A stretch of DNA of 64,000 bases from Oleiagrimonas sp035690885 (GCA_035690885.1 DASSKC010000114.1:1-64000); one strand, 5' to 3'. Counted from the first letter of the stretch, positions 45,331-54,493 are shown. Notes: generated by a model from the letters alone, not told the origin. A program made the numbers and translations.

Positions 45331-45465
45331 ATGAAGCGGACTTTCCAACCCAGCAATCTCAAGCGCGCCCGCACCCACGGCTTTCGCGCCCGCATGGCCA
45401 CGGCCGACGGTCGCAAGATCATCAAGGCTCGCCGCGCCAAGGGCCGCAAGCGCCTGATCCCCTGA
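45331..45465 (+). CDS. rpmH: 50S ribosomal protein L34
   Basis: A 44-residue basic ribosomal protein, MKRTFQPSNLKRARTHGFRA and onward, ending GRKRLIP. The sequence and length match L34 fully. Ribosome site AGGAGGAGG lies 3 nt before the ATG. Followed with almost no gap by rnpA, as in nearly all bacteria. Confidence 0.98.
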   Translation: MKRTFQPSNLKRARTHGFRARMATADGRKIIKARRAKGRKRLIP

Positions 45466-45471
45466 TTGATC

Positions 45472-45852
45472 GTGGCCAACGCCACACTGCCGCCTTGCGC
45501 GCGGTTGCGGCGTGCCGCCGATTTTGCCGCCTTGCGTCATGCCCCGGGACGGGCACGCGGGCGGTTTTTCATGTTGCGCTTCGGCGGCAATGACGTGGAC
45601 ACGGCGCGCCTGGGCATGGCGGTATCGCGGCGCGTGTCGCTGCGGGCCGTGGAGCGCAATCGCATCAAGCGCCTGATCCGTGACAGTTACCGGCATCGGC
45701 GTGACAGTTTGCCGTGTGCCGACATCCTGGTCATTGCCCATCGCGACGCGGCGGGCCAACCCGGATCGGTCTTGCGTAGCGACCTCGATGCCCTGTGGTC
45801 ACGCGTGCGGCCATCAAAGCGTATGGGTGCACACGGCAAGGCGGTGGGTTGA
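45472..45852 (+). CDS. rnpA: Ribonuclease P protein component
   Basis: Protein subunit of RNase P, which matures tRNA 5' ends together with the rnpB RNA (not in this window). The core motif is LGMAVSRRVSLRAVERNRIKRL, with the RNR signature. It starts LRRAADFAALRHAPGR, and the C-terminal part has PCADILVIAHRDAA. I choose the GTG at 45472, 6 nt after the rpmH stop; TTG at 45466 is an alternative. 126 residues, usual length. It depends on the rpmH promoter. Confidence 0.94.
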   Translation: MANATLPPCARLRRAADFAALRHAPGRARGRFFMLRFGGNDVDTARLGMAVSRRVSLRAVERNRIKRLIRDSYRHRRDSLPCADILVIAHRDAAGQPGSVLRSDLDALWSRVRPSKRMGAHGKAVG

Positions 45853-45967
45853 GCTGTATCATGCCGCTTCCCTGTGACGGCATGCCTGCGGGCCTGGCTT
45901 CATCTTGCGCCGTCCTGATTTCCGCCGCCGGCATGGCCTGGCTGGTGCCACCGGATTCGTCGTTGTC

Positions 45968-47716
45968 ATGAACCAAACGCGTTCGTTCCTGCTTCTTGCG
46001 CTGGCTTTCGTCGCCTACCTGCTGTTCAACCAGTGGATGAGCGACTACCACAAGCCGCCGACACCCCCGCCGGCGGAAAGCGCGAGCGTGGCCGCCGCCG
46101 CGTCGGCCGCGGTGCCGGCCTCGGCGGCCAGCGTCTCTGCCGCGACTTCATCGGAGCGCACGGCGGCGCTGAATGCGGCAAGCACCGGCAAAGCCACGCA
46201 AACTGGCCAATTGATCAAGGTCAGTACCGACGTGCTGACCCTGACCATCGACACGCGCGGTGGCACCCTGGTCGGCGCGCACCTCCTGAAATACCCGGCC
46301 GAGCGCGGCTCCAAGGAGAGCGTGCGCCTGTTCAACAACACGCCAGATCACTACTACGAAGCCCAAAGCGGCCTGATCGGTGTCGGCGGCGACGCCGCGC
46401 CCAACCACACCAGCGTGTTTCAAACGGCCAAAACCAGCTATTCGCTGGCACCCGGTCAAAAACAGCTGACGGTCAAGCTGCACTGGACCTCGCCATCGGG
46501 CGTCAAGGTCGTCAAGCGCTACACGCTCACTCGCGGCAGCTACGCCATCAAGCTGACGCAAACCATCGACAATGGCAGCAACGATCCGTGGCGCGGACAG
46601 GCCTATCACCAGTTCGAGCGCGTGATGCCGCCCAAGGGGCACGTCAGCTTCCTCAAGAAGTACGCCGGTGCCGGCAACTACGGCTTTTTCGGCGCCGCGT
46701 GGTACGGCCCCGAGGCCAAGTTCAACCAGGTCGACTTCGAGGACATCAAGAACCATCCGCTGAACGAAAGCGGTGGCGTGGGCCGCAAGGTCACCGGCGG
46801 CTGGATCGCCATGGAAGAGACCTATTTCGTCGGTGCCTGGCTGCCTGGAAACAAGAAAACCAACACCTTCTCCACGGTCGAACTCGATGCCGGCGGCAAA
46901 GATGCCAACCCGCATTACCTGATCCGCAGTGTCGGCCCCTTGATGAGCGTGGCGCCGGGCCAGACCACCAGCTCCAGTGCGCGCCTGTTCGTTGGTCCCA
47001 AGCTGCCGCACGTGCTGGAGTCGGTCGCGCCGCATTTCGATCTGGCCCTCAACTACGGGATGATGACCATCATCGCCCGACCGTTGCACTGGGTGCTGGC
47101 CAATCTGTACACGATCACCGGCAACTGGGGCTGGGCCATCGTGTTGCTGGTGATCCTGATCAATGCGTTGATCTACAAGCTCAACGCCATGCAGTACCGT
47201 TCGTCCGCGCACATGCGCCGGCTCAAGCCACGCATGGATTCGCTCAAGGAACGCTTTGGCGACGACAAGCAGAAGCTGCAACAGGCGACGATGGAGCTGT
47301 ACAAGAAGGAGAAGGTCAATCCGATGGCCGGCTGTTTGCCGGTGCTGGTGACCTTGCCCGTGTTCTTCGGTTTGTACGAACTGTTGCGCCAGAGCGTGGA
47401 GTTGCGCCAGGCACCGTTCATTTTCTGGATCCATGATCTGTCGGCGGCGGACCCGTATTTCATCCTGCCGGCCCTGTACGCCGTGGCGATGCTGATCCAG
47501 AGCATGATGATGCCGATGACGCCGGGCATGGGTGCCACGCAGCAGAAGATGATGCGTTACATGCCGGTGGCCTACGCCGTGTTCTTCGCCTTCTTCCCGG
47601 CCGGTCTGGCGCTGTATTACATCGTCAACACGATCTGCCGTTTGCTGACGCAGTGGTGGGTGTACCGTCAGGTCGACCACGAACAGGCGCGCAAGGAAGC
47701 GGCGAAAGCCAAATAA
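45968..47716 (+). CDS. yidC: Membrane protein insertase YidC
   Basis: Inserts and folds inner-membrane proteins, alone or with Sec. The ATG at 45968 begins the N-terminal helix (SFLLLALAFVAYLLFNQWMS). A large periplasmic P1 domain of about 300 residues follows, then the conserved five-helix core: WAIVLLVILINALIYKLNAM, the cytoplasmic hairpin MRRLKPRMDSLKERFGDDK, PMAGCLPVLVTLPVFFGLYE and YFILPALYAVAMLIQSMMM. 582 residues, typical of the gram-negative form. yidD, usually found between rnpA and yidC, is absent: the 115-bp gap holds no reading frame for it. Confidence 0.97.
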   Translation: MNQTRSFLLLALAFVAYLLFNQWMSDYHKPPTPPPAESASVAAAASAAVPASAASVSAATSSERTAALNAASTGKATQTGQLIKVSTDVLTLTIDTRGGTLVGAHLLKYPAERGSKESVRLFNNTPDHYYEAQSGLIGVGGDAAPNHTSVFQTAKTSYSLAPGQKQLTVKLHWTSPSGVKVVKRYTLTRGSYAIKLTQTIDNGSNDPWRGQAYHQFERVMPPKGHVSFLKKYAGAGNYGFFGAAWYGPEAKFNQVDFEDIKNHPLNESGGVGRKVTGGWIAMEETYFVGAWLPGNKKTNTFSTVELDAGGKDANPHYLIRSVGPLMSVAPGQTTSSSARLFVGPKLPHVLESVAPHFDLALNYGMMTIIARPLHWVLANLYTITGNWGWAIVLLVILINALIYKLNAMQYRSSAHMRRLKPRMDSLKERFGDDKQKLQQATMELYKKEKVNPMAGCLPVLVTLPVFFGLYELLRQSVELRQAPFIFWIHDLSAADPYFILPALYAVAMLIQSMMMPMTPGMGATQQKMMRYMPVAYAVFFAFFPAGLALYYIVNTICRLLTQWWVYRQVDHEQARKEAAKAK

Positions 47717-47770
47717 CCTGCCCGCCTGGCGACAAGCGTTCGTGATCGGCATGTCGCCGCGGGTTTACCC

Positions 47771-49126
47771 ATGACCGAAGCATCCGCCCCTGCCGACACC
47801 ATTGCTGCCATCGCCACCGCGACGGGCAGTGCCGGCATCGGCGTGGTGCGCGCCTCCGGCCCGGCGGTACCGGCCATCGCCCAGGCGCTGCTCGGGCAGG
47901 CGGCGCAAACCCGGTACGCGCACTTCGTCCACTTTCGCGATGCGGCCGGTGCCGTCATTGACCACGGTTTGCTTTTGTACTTTCCCGCACCGGCGTCGTT
48001 TACCGGCGAACATGTGCTGGAGTTGCAGACCCACGGCAGTCCGGTGGTGCTGGATGTGATGTTGCAGCGCGTGTGCGAACTCGGTGCGCGGCTGGCGCGC
48101 GCCGGCGAGTTCAGCGAACGTGCCTTCCTCAACGGCAAGCTGGATCTGACCCAGGCCGAAGCGGTTGCCGACCTGATCGCCGCACGCTCGCAGCAAGGTG
48201 CGCGTGCGGCATTGCGCTCGCTCGAAGGCGCGTTCTCGCACCGCGTGGACGCCCTGCTCGCCGATCTCACCGCGTTACGCGTACACATCGAGGCGGCGAT
48301 CGACTTTCCGGAAGAGGAAATCGATTTTCTGGCCGACCCGGCCATCGACCGGCGTCTGCAAGCGTTGCGCGGTGATCTGGAGGCGTTGCTTGGCGAAGCG
48401 CGACGCGGCGTGCGTTTGTCCGATGGCCTCAGCGTCGCCATCGTGGGGCGGCCCAACGTCGGCAAGTCAAGCTTGTTGAATGCACTGGCCGGACAATCAC
48501 GCGCGATCGTGACCGCCGTGGCAGGTACCACGCGCGATGCCTTGCGCGAGATGCTCGATGTCGATGGTGTCGCATTGGAGCTGATCGACACTGCCGGCTT
48601 GCGCGATACCGGCGACGAGATCGAGCGTGAAGGCGTGCGTCGCGCGCGTCGGCACCTGGCGCGCGCCGACCTGGCCTTGCTGGTGACCGACGATACCCAC
48701 GCGCAAACTGATCTGGCCTTGTTGGACGAGGTACCCGAGACCACGCCGCGGCTGATTGTCGTCAACAAGATCGACATCGACGCGACGTCACCGCACGCGG
48801 ATATCCGAGCCGGCGTCGACTGGCTTTGGGTGTCGGCGAAAACCGGCGCTGGACTGGATGCCCTGCGCGCACGTCTGAAACATTTTGCCGGCGCGGATGG
48901 CGCCTCCGGTGGTGCCTTCAGTGCGCGTCGGCGGCATGTGCTGGCGTTGGAGCGCACTGCCGCACACGTGCACGCGGCCGCCGCGATCCTGGCCGATACC
49001 CGCGCCGGCGAGTTGGCCGCCGAGGAGCTGCATCAGGCGCAGCAGGCACTCGGCGAAGTCACCGGTGCGTTCTGTCCCGACGATCTGCTCGGCGCGATCT
49101 TCAGTTCCTTCTGCATCGGCAAGTAA
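47771..49126 (+). CDS. mnmE: tRNA modification GTPase MnmE
   Basis: With MnmG, makes the 5-carboxymethylaminomethyl modification at U34 of certain tRNAs. 451 residues: the N-terminal folate-binding domain (IAAIATATGSAGIGVVRASG), a helical domain, and the inserted G domain with P-loop IVGRPNVGKSSLLNALAG, switch GTTRDALREM, ELIDTAGLRDTGDEIE and NKID. It ends with the catalytic-cysteine tail FCIGK. Follows yidC by 54 bp. Confidence 0.97.
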   Translation: MTEASAPADTIAAIATATGSAGIGVVRASGPAVPAIAQALLGQAAQTRYAHFVHFRDAAGAVIDHGLLLYFPAPASFTGEHVLELQTHGSPVVLDVMLQRVCELGARLARAGEFSERAFLNGKLDLTQAEAVADLIAARSQQGARAALRSLEGAFSHRVDALLADLTALRVHIEAAIDFPEEEIDFLADPAIDRRLQALRGDLEALLGEARRGVRLSDGLSVAIVGRPNVGKSSLLNALAGQSRAIVTAVAGTTRDALREMLDVDGVALELIDTAGLRDTGDEIEREGVRRARRHLARADLALLVTDDTHAQTDLALLDEVPETTPRLIVVNKIDIDATSPHADIRAGVDWLWVSAKTGAGLDALRARLKHFAGADGASGGAFSARRRHVLALERTAAHVHAAAAILADTRAGELAAEELHQAQQALGEVTGAFCPDDLLGAIFSSFCIGK

Positions 49127-49169
49127 CGCGCGCCATGTGGGATCATGCCGGTTCCGCCCACGGAGTTGC

Positions 49170-50591
49170 ATGATGTACGGCCTGGACAACCTCCTGCTCA
49201 ATACCGACAGCTACAAAGCCAGTCACTGGCTGCAGTATCCGCCGGGGACCGACGCCACGTTCTTTTATCTGGAATCGCGTGGTGGCATCCACGACCGGAC
49301 GCTGTTTTTCGGCTTGCAGGCAATCCTCAAGGCGTACCTGTCGCGTCCGATCACCAGCGCCGACATCGACGCGGCACGGGATCTGCTGGCCGCGCACGGC
49401 GAGCCCTTCAACGAAGTCGGCTGGCGCCACATCCTCGACCAGCACGGCGGATACATGCCGGTGCGCATCCGCGCCGTGCCGGAAGGCGCGGTGGTACCCA
49501 CCCATCACGCGTTGATGACGGTCGAGTCGACCGATCCCGAGGCATACTGGTTGCCGTCGTACCTTGAAACCTTGCTGCTGCGCGTGTGGTACCCGATCAC
49601 GGTGGCCACGGTGAGTTGGCATGTGCGCCAGATCATCCGCCAATTCCTGGAGCGCACCAGCGATGACGTCGATGCGCAATTGCCGTTCAAGCTGCACGAT
49701 TTCGGCTCACGCGGCGTATCGAGCCTGGAATCCGCGGCGATCGGTGGCGCCGCGCACCTGGTGAATTTTCAGGGTACCGACACGCTGGCGGCGCTGAACC
49801 TGTGTCGCAGCTGTTATGACGAGCCGATGGCGGCGTATTCGATTCCGGCGGCCGAGCACAGCACGATCACGGCCTGGGGTCGCGAGCGCGAGCTGGATGC
49901 CTATCGCAACATGCTTGCGCAATTCGGCAAACCCGGCGCGTTGATGTCGGTGGTGTCCGACAGCTACGACATTTACCACGCCATCGGCGAACTGTGGGGC
50001 AAGGCGTTGCGCCAACAGGTCATCGACTCGGGGGCCATCGTGGTGGTGCGCCCGGACTCCGGCGAACCGGTGCATGTGGTGCATCGCTGCCTGGAGATGC
50101 TCGACGAGGCCTTCGGCCACAGCGTGAACGCCAAAGGCTATCGCGTGCTCAAGCATGTGCGCGTGATCCAAGGCGACGGTGTGGATCCGGTATCGATTCG
50201 CGCCATTCTCGAGCGCGTCACCAGCGCCGGCTACGCGACCGACAACATCACCTTCGGCATGGGCGGCGCATTGTTGCAGAAGATGAATCGCGACACCCAG
50301 AAATTCGCGCTGAAATGTTCCGCCGCACGCGTGGACGGACAATGGATCGACGTGTGGAAGGACCCGGTCACCGACAAGGGCAAACAGAGCAAGCGTGGAC
50401 GCCTCGAACTGTTGCGGCATCGGGAATATGGCACCTGGCGGACGCTCGAAGTCTCCGCCGATGCCGGAGCAGACGTATCACGTCCGCACGGTTTCGAGGA
50501 CGCCATGGTCACGGTGTGGGAAAACGGCAAACTCAAGAAGGACTGGACCTTGGCACAAATCCGCGAGCGCGCCGCCGGATACAGGCTGTGA
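49170..50591 (+). CDS. nadV: Nicotinamide phosphoribosyltransferase (NAMPT/NadV-type)
   Basis: Predicted to make NMN from nicotinamide and PRPP, a two-step NAD salvage that bypasses nicotinamide deamidase. 473 residues, close to human NAMPT (491). Motifs: NTDSYKASHWLQYPPG near the N-terminus, KLHDFGSRGVSSLESAAIGG, PAAEHSTITAWGRERELDAY with the His that is phosphorylated in NAMPT, SVVSDSYDIYHA, VVRPDSGEPVHVV and RVIQGDGVD, and GMGGALLQKMNRDTQKFALK. These are NAMPT and not PncB (nicotinate) signatures. ATG at 49170 has CGGAG 5 nt upstream; a second ATG follows at 49173. It begins 43 bp after mnmE. Confidence 0.9.
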   Translation: MMYGLDNLLLNTDSYKASHWLQYPPGTDATFFYLESRGGIHDRTLFFGLQAILKAYLSRPITSADIDAARDLLAAHGEPFNEVGWRHILDQHGGYMPVRIRAVPEGAVVPTHHALMTVESTDPEAYWLPSYLETLLLRVWYPITVATVSWHVRQIIRQFLERTSDDVDAQLPFKLHDFGSRGVSSLESAAIGGAAHLVNFQGTDTLAALNLCRSCYDEPMAAYSIPAAEHSTITAWGRERELDAYRNMLAQFGKPGALMSVVSDSYDIYHAIGELWGKALRQQVIDSGAIVVVRPDSGEPVHVVHRCLEMLDEAFGHSVNAKGYRVLKHVRVIQGDGVDPVSIRAILERVTSAGYATDNITFGMGGALLQKMNRDTQKFALKCSAARVDGQWIDVWKDPVTDKGKQSKRGRLELLRHREYGTWRTLEVSADAGADVSRPHGFEDAMVTVWENGKLKKDWTLAQIRERAAGYRL

Positions 50592-50631
50592 ACGCGTTCA
50601 GCCGTATGGATGGCCATATACCCCGGCCGGT

Positions 50632-50710
50632 GTAGGTCGGGTTGGCTTCATCAACCCGACATCGCGTGGTCCCATACGAGTGTCGGGTTACGCCTTCGGC
50701 TCAACCCGAC
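50632..50710. repeat. REP-like repeat pair (GTAGGTCGGGTT type)
   Basis: Two stem-loops in tandem: GTCGGGTT...AACCCGAC around GGCTTCATC (50637-50660), and GTCGGGTT...AACCCGAC around ACGCCTTCGGCTC (50682-50710). The first starts GTAG. The same core occurs twice within 80 bp after the NAMPT gene. This GTAGGTCGGGTT class is a common dispersed extragenic palindrome in xanthomonads and relatives, and is a different family from the one at 4773. Confidence 0.8.
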
Positions 50711-50742
50711 CCACGCAAAGGCAATCCACAACGGCGCCGTGC

Positions 50743-51102
50743 TCAGGGATCGCGGGAAAGACCGGATTTTTCGAGTGCATCAAGATACGCCGGCCACTTC
50801 TCGTCCATCTTGCGACCCAGCTCCAGCAGCGTGTCCCAACTGTAGATGCCGCTGGCATGGCCGTCATCGAAGTGCAGCAACACGGCGTAATGGCCCATCG
50901 GTTCGATGGCGCGGATATTGACGTCACGCTTGCCGGGCACCAGTACTTTCTGGCTCGGGTGATGACCCTGCACTTCCGCACTGGGCGAATGCACGCGCAG
51001 GTACTCGCACGGCAGGCGATAGCGTTCGTCGTTGTCGAAGGCCACTTCCAGTACACGCGACTCGCGATGCAAGGTGATGTCGGTCGGATGGACCTCGCTC
51101 AT
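50743..51102 (-). CDS. DUF971 domain protein
   Basis: 119 residues, with ITLHRESRVLEVAFDNDERYRLPCEYLRVHSPSA and GHYAVLLHFDDGHASGIYSWDTL, matching the DUF971 (gamma-butyrobetaine hydroxylase N-terminal-like) fold. These small proteins often occur alone or as an N-terminal zinc-binding domain of hydroxylases, and one group is tied to iron-sulfur work; the role here is unknown. The ATG overlaps the stop of the upstream gene at 51099 (ATGA), so both are translated together. Confidence 0.85.
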   Translation of the reverse strand: MSEVHPTDITLHRESRVLEVAFDNDERYRLPCEYLRVHSPSAEVQGHHPSQKVLVPGKRDVNIRAIEPMGHYAVLLHFDDGHASGIYSWDTLLELGRKMDEKWPAYLDALEKSGLSRDP

Positions 51103-51722
51103 GGACCATCACCCCGGCTGCAGTCGTTGCCGGCCTCGCGCAGTGCTGGCGCCGTGCCGGCAACCGCCAGCAGGGTCTGCGCATAAGGATCATCCATGCT
51201 CAGGGTGGAAAGCTCGCCCCAGGCGAAGAACGAGGGTTCACGCAGCCACTGCGCGTCCGGGTCGATTTCCTGCAGCAGGAAGCCGTCGTTGTCGGACTCG
51301 ACCAGGCGACCGATGTAACAGATTTCGCTGTCTTCCTCGCTGTCGACCTGCACGCCAAGCACCGGGGCCATGTGCGCCGCCGCGTGCACCATGTCGTTGA
51401 CGGCGTCGAGCGGGAAATCGGTGGGCAAGTCGGGGACGATATGCTTGACGGCCAGCGCCTTCTCGATGAACCGGTGATGTGCTTCCGGAGCCTCCAGCTC
51501 GGTCACGTCGCGATGGCGCATGGCGAACAGGCCCTCGTCGGTGATGCCGTCACCGATCACGCGCAGCAGGAAGAACTCGTGGCCGACACCGGCCACGTAG
51601 CCGCAGTAGCTGCCATGTTCGAGACCGTCGCGCCACAGGCGCACCAGCTCGCGTCGCTGCTGCGCCTGACGCAACAGCGCACGTGCGCCGGTGTTGCCGC
51701 GGAAAGGAACAATGGTGCCCAT
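51099..51722 (-). CDS. Hypothetical protein with two Sm/SH3-like barrel repeats
   Basis: 207 residues without a catalytic motif or signal peptide. Two similar segments can be seen: residues about 36-75 (GSYCGYVAGVGHEFFLLRVI, then AMRHRDVTELE) and about 135-180 (ICYIGRLVESDNDGFLLQEI, DPDAQWLREPSFFAWGELSTL). Each looks like strand-turn-strand followed by an acidic segment and a helix, as in small barrel folds. The IDPDxxW...ELSTL phrase is shared by several uncharacterised bacterial proteins, from memory. It overlaps DUF971 by ATGA and follows hslU by 21 bp on the minus strand, so it may be the third gene of hslV-hslU. Function unknown. Confidence 0.7.
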   Translation of the reverse strand: MGTIVPFRGNTGARALLRQAQQRRELVRLWRDGLEHGSYCGYVAGVGHEFFLLRVIGDGITDEGLFAMRHRDVTELEAPEAHHRFIEKALAVKHIVPDLPTDFPLDAVNDMVHAAAHMAPVLGVQVDSEEDSEICYIGRLVESDNDGFLLQEIDPDAQWLREPSFFAWGELSTLSMDDPYAQTLLAVAGTAPALREAGNDCSRGDGP

Positions 51723-51743
51723 GGTCGGTGATCGGGATGCGTG

Positions 51744-53102
51744 TCAGAGAATGTAACGGCTGAGATCTTCGTCTTGCGCGAGCGAGTCGAGGTTCTTGTC
51801 GACGTAGTCGGCGTCGATCGTGTAGGTCTCGCCGCTCTTGTCCGCCGCTTCGTAGGAAATGTTGTCGAGCAGACGCTCCATCACCGTGTGCAGGCGGCGT
51901 GCGCCGATGTTCTCGGTGGTTTCGTTGACCTGATGAGCGACCTCGGCGAGGCGATCGATGCCCTCCTCGGCAAACTCCAGCGTCACGCCCTCGGTCGAAA
52001 GCAGGGCGATGTACTGCTTGGTCAGCGCATTGTGCGGCTCGCGCAGGATGCGCTTGAAGTCGTCCACGCTCAGTGCCGACAACTCCACGCGGATCGGCAA
52101 CCGGCCCTGCAATTCGGGAATCAGGTCCGAGGGCCGCGCGATGGAAAACGCGCCGGAGGCGATGAACAACATGTGGTCGGTCTTGATCGGGCCGTACTTG
52201 GTCGACACGGTGGAGCCTTCGACCAGCGGCAACAGGTCGCGTTGCACGCCCTCGCGGCTGACGCCGGCGCCGGTACCGCCGTAGTCGGAACGTTGCGCGA
52301 CCTTGTCGATTTCGTCGATGAACACGATGCCGTTCTGCTCGGCCGCTTCCACGGCCTGAGCGCGTACTTCCTCGTCGTTGAGCAGCTTGGAGGCTTCCTC
52401 CTCGATCAGCAACGGGCGTGCGGCGCTGATGGTCAACTTGCGGCGCTGGGTCTTGTTGCCGCCGACATTCTGGAACATCTGCTGCAGTTGCTGTCCCATT
52501 TCCTCCATGCCCGGCGGTGACATGATTTCCACACCGACGTTGTTGGCCACGTCCAGCTCGATCTCGCGTTCGTCCAGCTTGCCTTCGCGCAGCTGCTTGC
52601 GCAGTTTCTGGCGGGTGTCGGTCTCGATGGAGTTCTGGTTCGATGGTGCCGGGTCCTGGGTCCAGTCGGTGGGCTGGCTGGACTGGCGCTTGGGCAGCAA
52701 GGCATCAAGGATGCGGTCTTCGGCCAGGTCCTCGGCGCGCGAGCGCACGCGCGATTTGGCCGCTTCGCGCGCCAGCTTGTACGACACGTCGGCCAGATCG
52801 CGGATGATCGACTCGACATCCTTGCCGACGTAGCCGACCTCGGTGAATTTGGTCGCCTCGACCTTCACGAACGCGGCATTGGCCAGCGTGGCCAGACGCC
52901 GCGCGATCTCGGTCTTGCCCACGCCGGTGGGACCGATCATGAGGATGTTCTTGGGCGTGATCTCGTTGCGCATCGACTCGTCCAGCTGCATGCGCCGCCA
53001 GCGGCTGCGCAGGGCCACGGCGACGGCGCGCTTGGCGTCGTGCTGGCCGATGATGTAGCGGTCGAGTTCGTTGACGATTTCGCGGGGGGTCAATTCGGAC
53101 AT
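51744..53102 (-). CDS. hslU: HslU ATPase of the HslVU protease
   Basis: AAA+ unfoldase that feeds substrates to HslV. 452 residues. It begins LTPREIVNELDRYIIGQHDA; Walker A is NILMIGPTGVGKTEIARRLA, Walker B GIVFIDEIDKVAQR, with the intermediate (I) domain between and sensor-2 region IGARRLHTVMERLLD. The C-terminal SLAQDEDLSRYIL is the tail that activates HslV. Starts 72 bp after hslV. Confidence 0.97.
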   Translation of the reverse strand: MSELTPREIVNELDRYIIGQHDAKRAVAVALRSRWRRMQLDESMRNEITPKNILMIGPTGVGKTEIARRLATLANAAFVKVEATKFTEVGYVGKDVESIIRDLADVSYKLAREAAKSRVRSRAEDLAEDRILDALLPKRQSSQPTDWTQDPAPSNQNSIETDTRQKLRKQLREGKLDEREIELDVANNVGVEIMSPPGMEEMGQQLQQMFQNVGGNKTQRRKLTISAARPLLIEEEASKLLNDEEVRAQAVEAAEQNGIVFIDEIDKVAQRSDYGGTGAGVSREGVQRDLLPLVEGSTVSTKYGPIKTDHMLFIASGAFSIARPSDLIPELQGRLPIRVELSALSVDDFKRILREPHNALTKQYIALLSTEGVTLEFAEEGIDRLAEVAHQVNETTENIGARRLHTVMERLLDNISYEAADKSGETYTIDADYVDKNLDSLAQDEDLSRYIL

Positions 53103-53174
53103 GGGATGGACCAGGAAGAGAGGGGCGAGGGTCTGGGGACGAGGGGCGGCAAACGGATAGTTTTTGGCTTGCGG

Positions 53175-53726
53175 TCAGCTGTCGCCGATTTCCAGTTCCT
53201 CGATGGATACATTGTGGTTGGTGTAGATGCAGATGTCGCCGGCGATCTTGAGCGCTCTTTCGACGACCTGGCGCGCGTCCAGATCGTTGTCGTCGTCGAG
53301 CATGGCCAGAGCCGCCGCCCGTGCGTACGGGCCGCCGGAGCCGATGGTGATCAGGCCGTGTTCGGGTTCGAGCACGTCGCCGTTGCCGGAAATGAGCAAT
53401 GAAGCGCTCTTGTCGGCAACCGCCAACATCGCCTCGAGACGACCCAGACGGCGATCGGTGCGCCATTCCTTGGCCATTTCCACCGCGGCGCGGGTCAGGT
53501 TGTGGCCGTGTTTTTCCAGTTTTTGCTCGAACAACTCGAACAGCGTGAAGGCATCGGCGGTGGCGCCGGCAAAACCGGCCAGCACGTCGCCTTTGCCCAG
53601 ACGTCGTATCTTGCGCGCGTTGGCCTTCATGACGGTGTTGCCCAACGTGACCTGGCCGTCGCCGCCAATGACGACGCGCCCGTTCTTGCGGACCGAGATG
53701 ATGGTGGTGGCGTGGAAGGATTCCAT
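53175..53726 (-). CDS. hslV: HslV proteasome-like peptidase
   Basis: N-terminal threonine peptidase of the HslVU complex. 183 residues; the catalytic Thr follows a six-residue lead (MESFHA-TTIISVRKNGRVV). The family motifs IGGDGQVTLGNTVMK, GFAGATADAFTLFELFE and GSGGPYARAAALAM are present. The usual gene pair with hslU. Confidence 0.97.
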   Translation of the reverse strand: MESFHATTIISVRKNGRVVIGGDGQVTLGNTVMKANARKIRRLGKGDVLAGFAGATADAFTLFELFEQKLEKHGHNLTRAAVEMAKEWRTDRRLGRLEAMLAVADKSASLLISGNGDVLEPEHGLITIGSGGPYARAAALAMLDDDNDLDARQVVERALKIAGDICIYTNHNVSIEELEIGDS

Positions 53727-53806
53727 GACCGATTCCTTGCTGTGAGGCTCATGACGTGGGGACGCCGGGCCGTCGCTTCAATGCGGCAAGGCGGCCAGGG
53801 TTCGAT

Positions 53807-54406
53807 CTACGCCGTGCCCTTGTGACGAACCACGCGCCACACATACACGATCACGATGCCGGCAATCACGACATCGGACAGCGGCCCCACGTATTGGCCG
53901 ACTTCGCCGAAGCGGCTCCCCAGCACGACGCCCGCGACGACCAGCAGGCAGGTCCACACCAGCGAGCCGGCGGTGGTGGCAAGCAGGAACTTGACCAGGT
54001 TCATGTGCTGCAGCCCGGCGGGAATGGAAATCAGCGAACGCATGCCGGGAATCATGCGACAGACGAATACCGCCCACGTGCCGTGTCGCGCGAACCACGC
54101 CGATGCTTTCTCCACGTCCCGGCGCGACAGGGTCAGCCAGCGGCCATGGCGGTCGGCAAAGGTCTTCAAGCGCTGCTCGCCGAACCACCAGCCGACGCCG
54201 TACAGCACCATGGCACCGACGACCGATCCAAGCGTTCCGGCAAGTATCGCGCCGATCAGGGTCATCGATCCCTGCGCGACCATGAATCCCGCCAGCGGCA
54301 GGATCAATTCCGACGGGATCGGCGGAAACACGTTTTCCACCAGCGCCAGCAACGCGACCCCGAGGTAGCCCATGTGCTGGAGAATGTCGATGATCCAGAT
54401 GTCCAT
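53807..54406 (-). CDS. DedA-family membrane protein
   Basis: Inner-membrane protein of the DedA/VTT family, related to lipid scramblase or undecaprenyl-phosphate flippase activities in other bacteria. The ATG at 54406 gives about 199 residues; the frame extends upstream but lacks typical start context. Visible motifs: ENVFPPIPSELILPLAGFM, GSVVGAMVLYGVGWWFGEQR and VFVCRMIPGMRSLISIPAG, the last being the DedA R-x-x-P-G-x-R block. About five hydrophobic segments. Confidence 0.9.
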   Translation of the reverse strand: MDIWIIDILQHMGYLGVALLALVENVFPPIPSELILPLAGFMVAQGSMTLIGAILAGTLGSVVGAMVLYGVGWWFGEQRLKTFADRHGRWLTLSRRDVEKASAWFARHGTWAVFVCRMIPGMRSLISIPAGLQHMNLVKFLLATTAGSLVWTCLLVVAGVVLGSRFGEVGQYVGPLSDVVIAGIVIVYVWRVVRHKGTA

Positions 54407-54443
54407 GCGCTGCCGCCTTGCCGATCGGTGTTTTTGCACACGG

Positions 54444-54478
54444 ACGGGCCGGAGCGGTCAAGCGCCGCCCCGGCCCGT
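54444..54478 (-). terminator. GC-rich hairpin after sodC
   Basis: ACGGGCCGG (54444-54452) pairs with CCGGCCCGT (54470-54478), extended by an inner GCGG/CCGC. It begins 16 nt after the sodC stop. T's follow on the plus strand only, so minus-strand intrinsic termination is unproven. Confidence 0.5.
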
Positions 54479-54493
54479 TTGTCGCGGCAGGGC

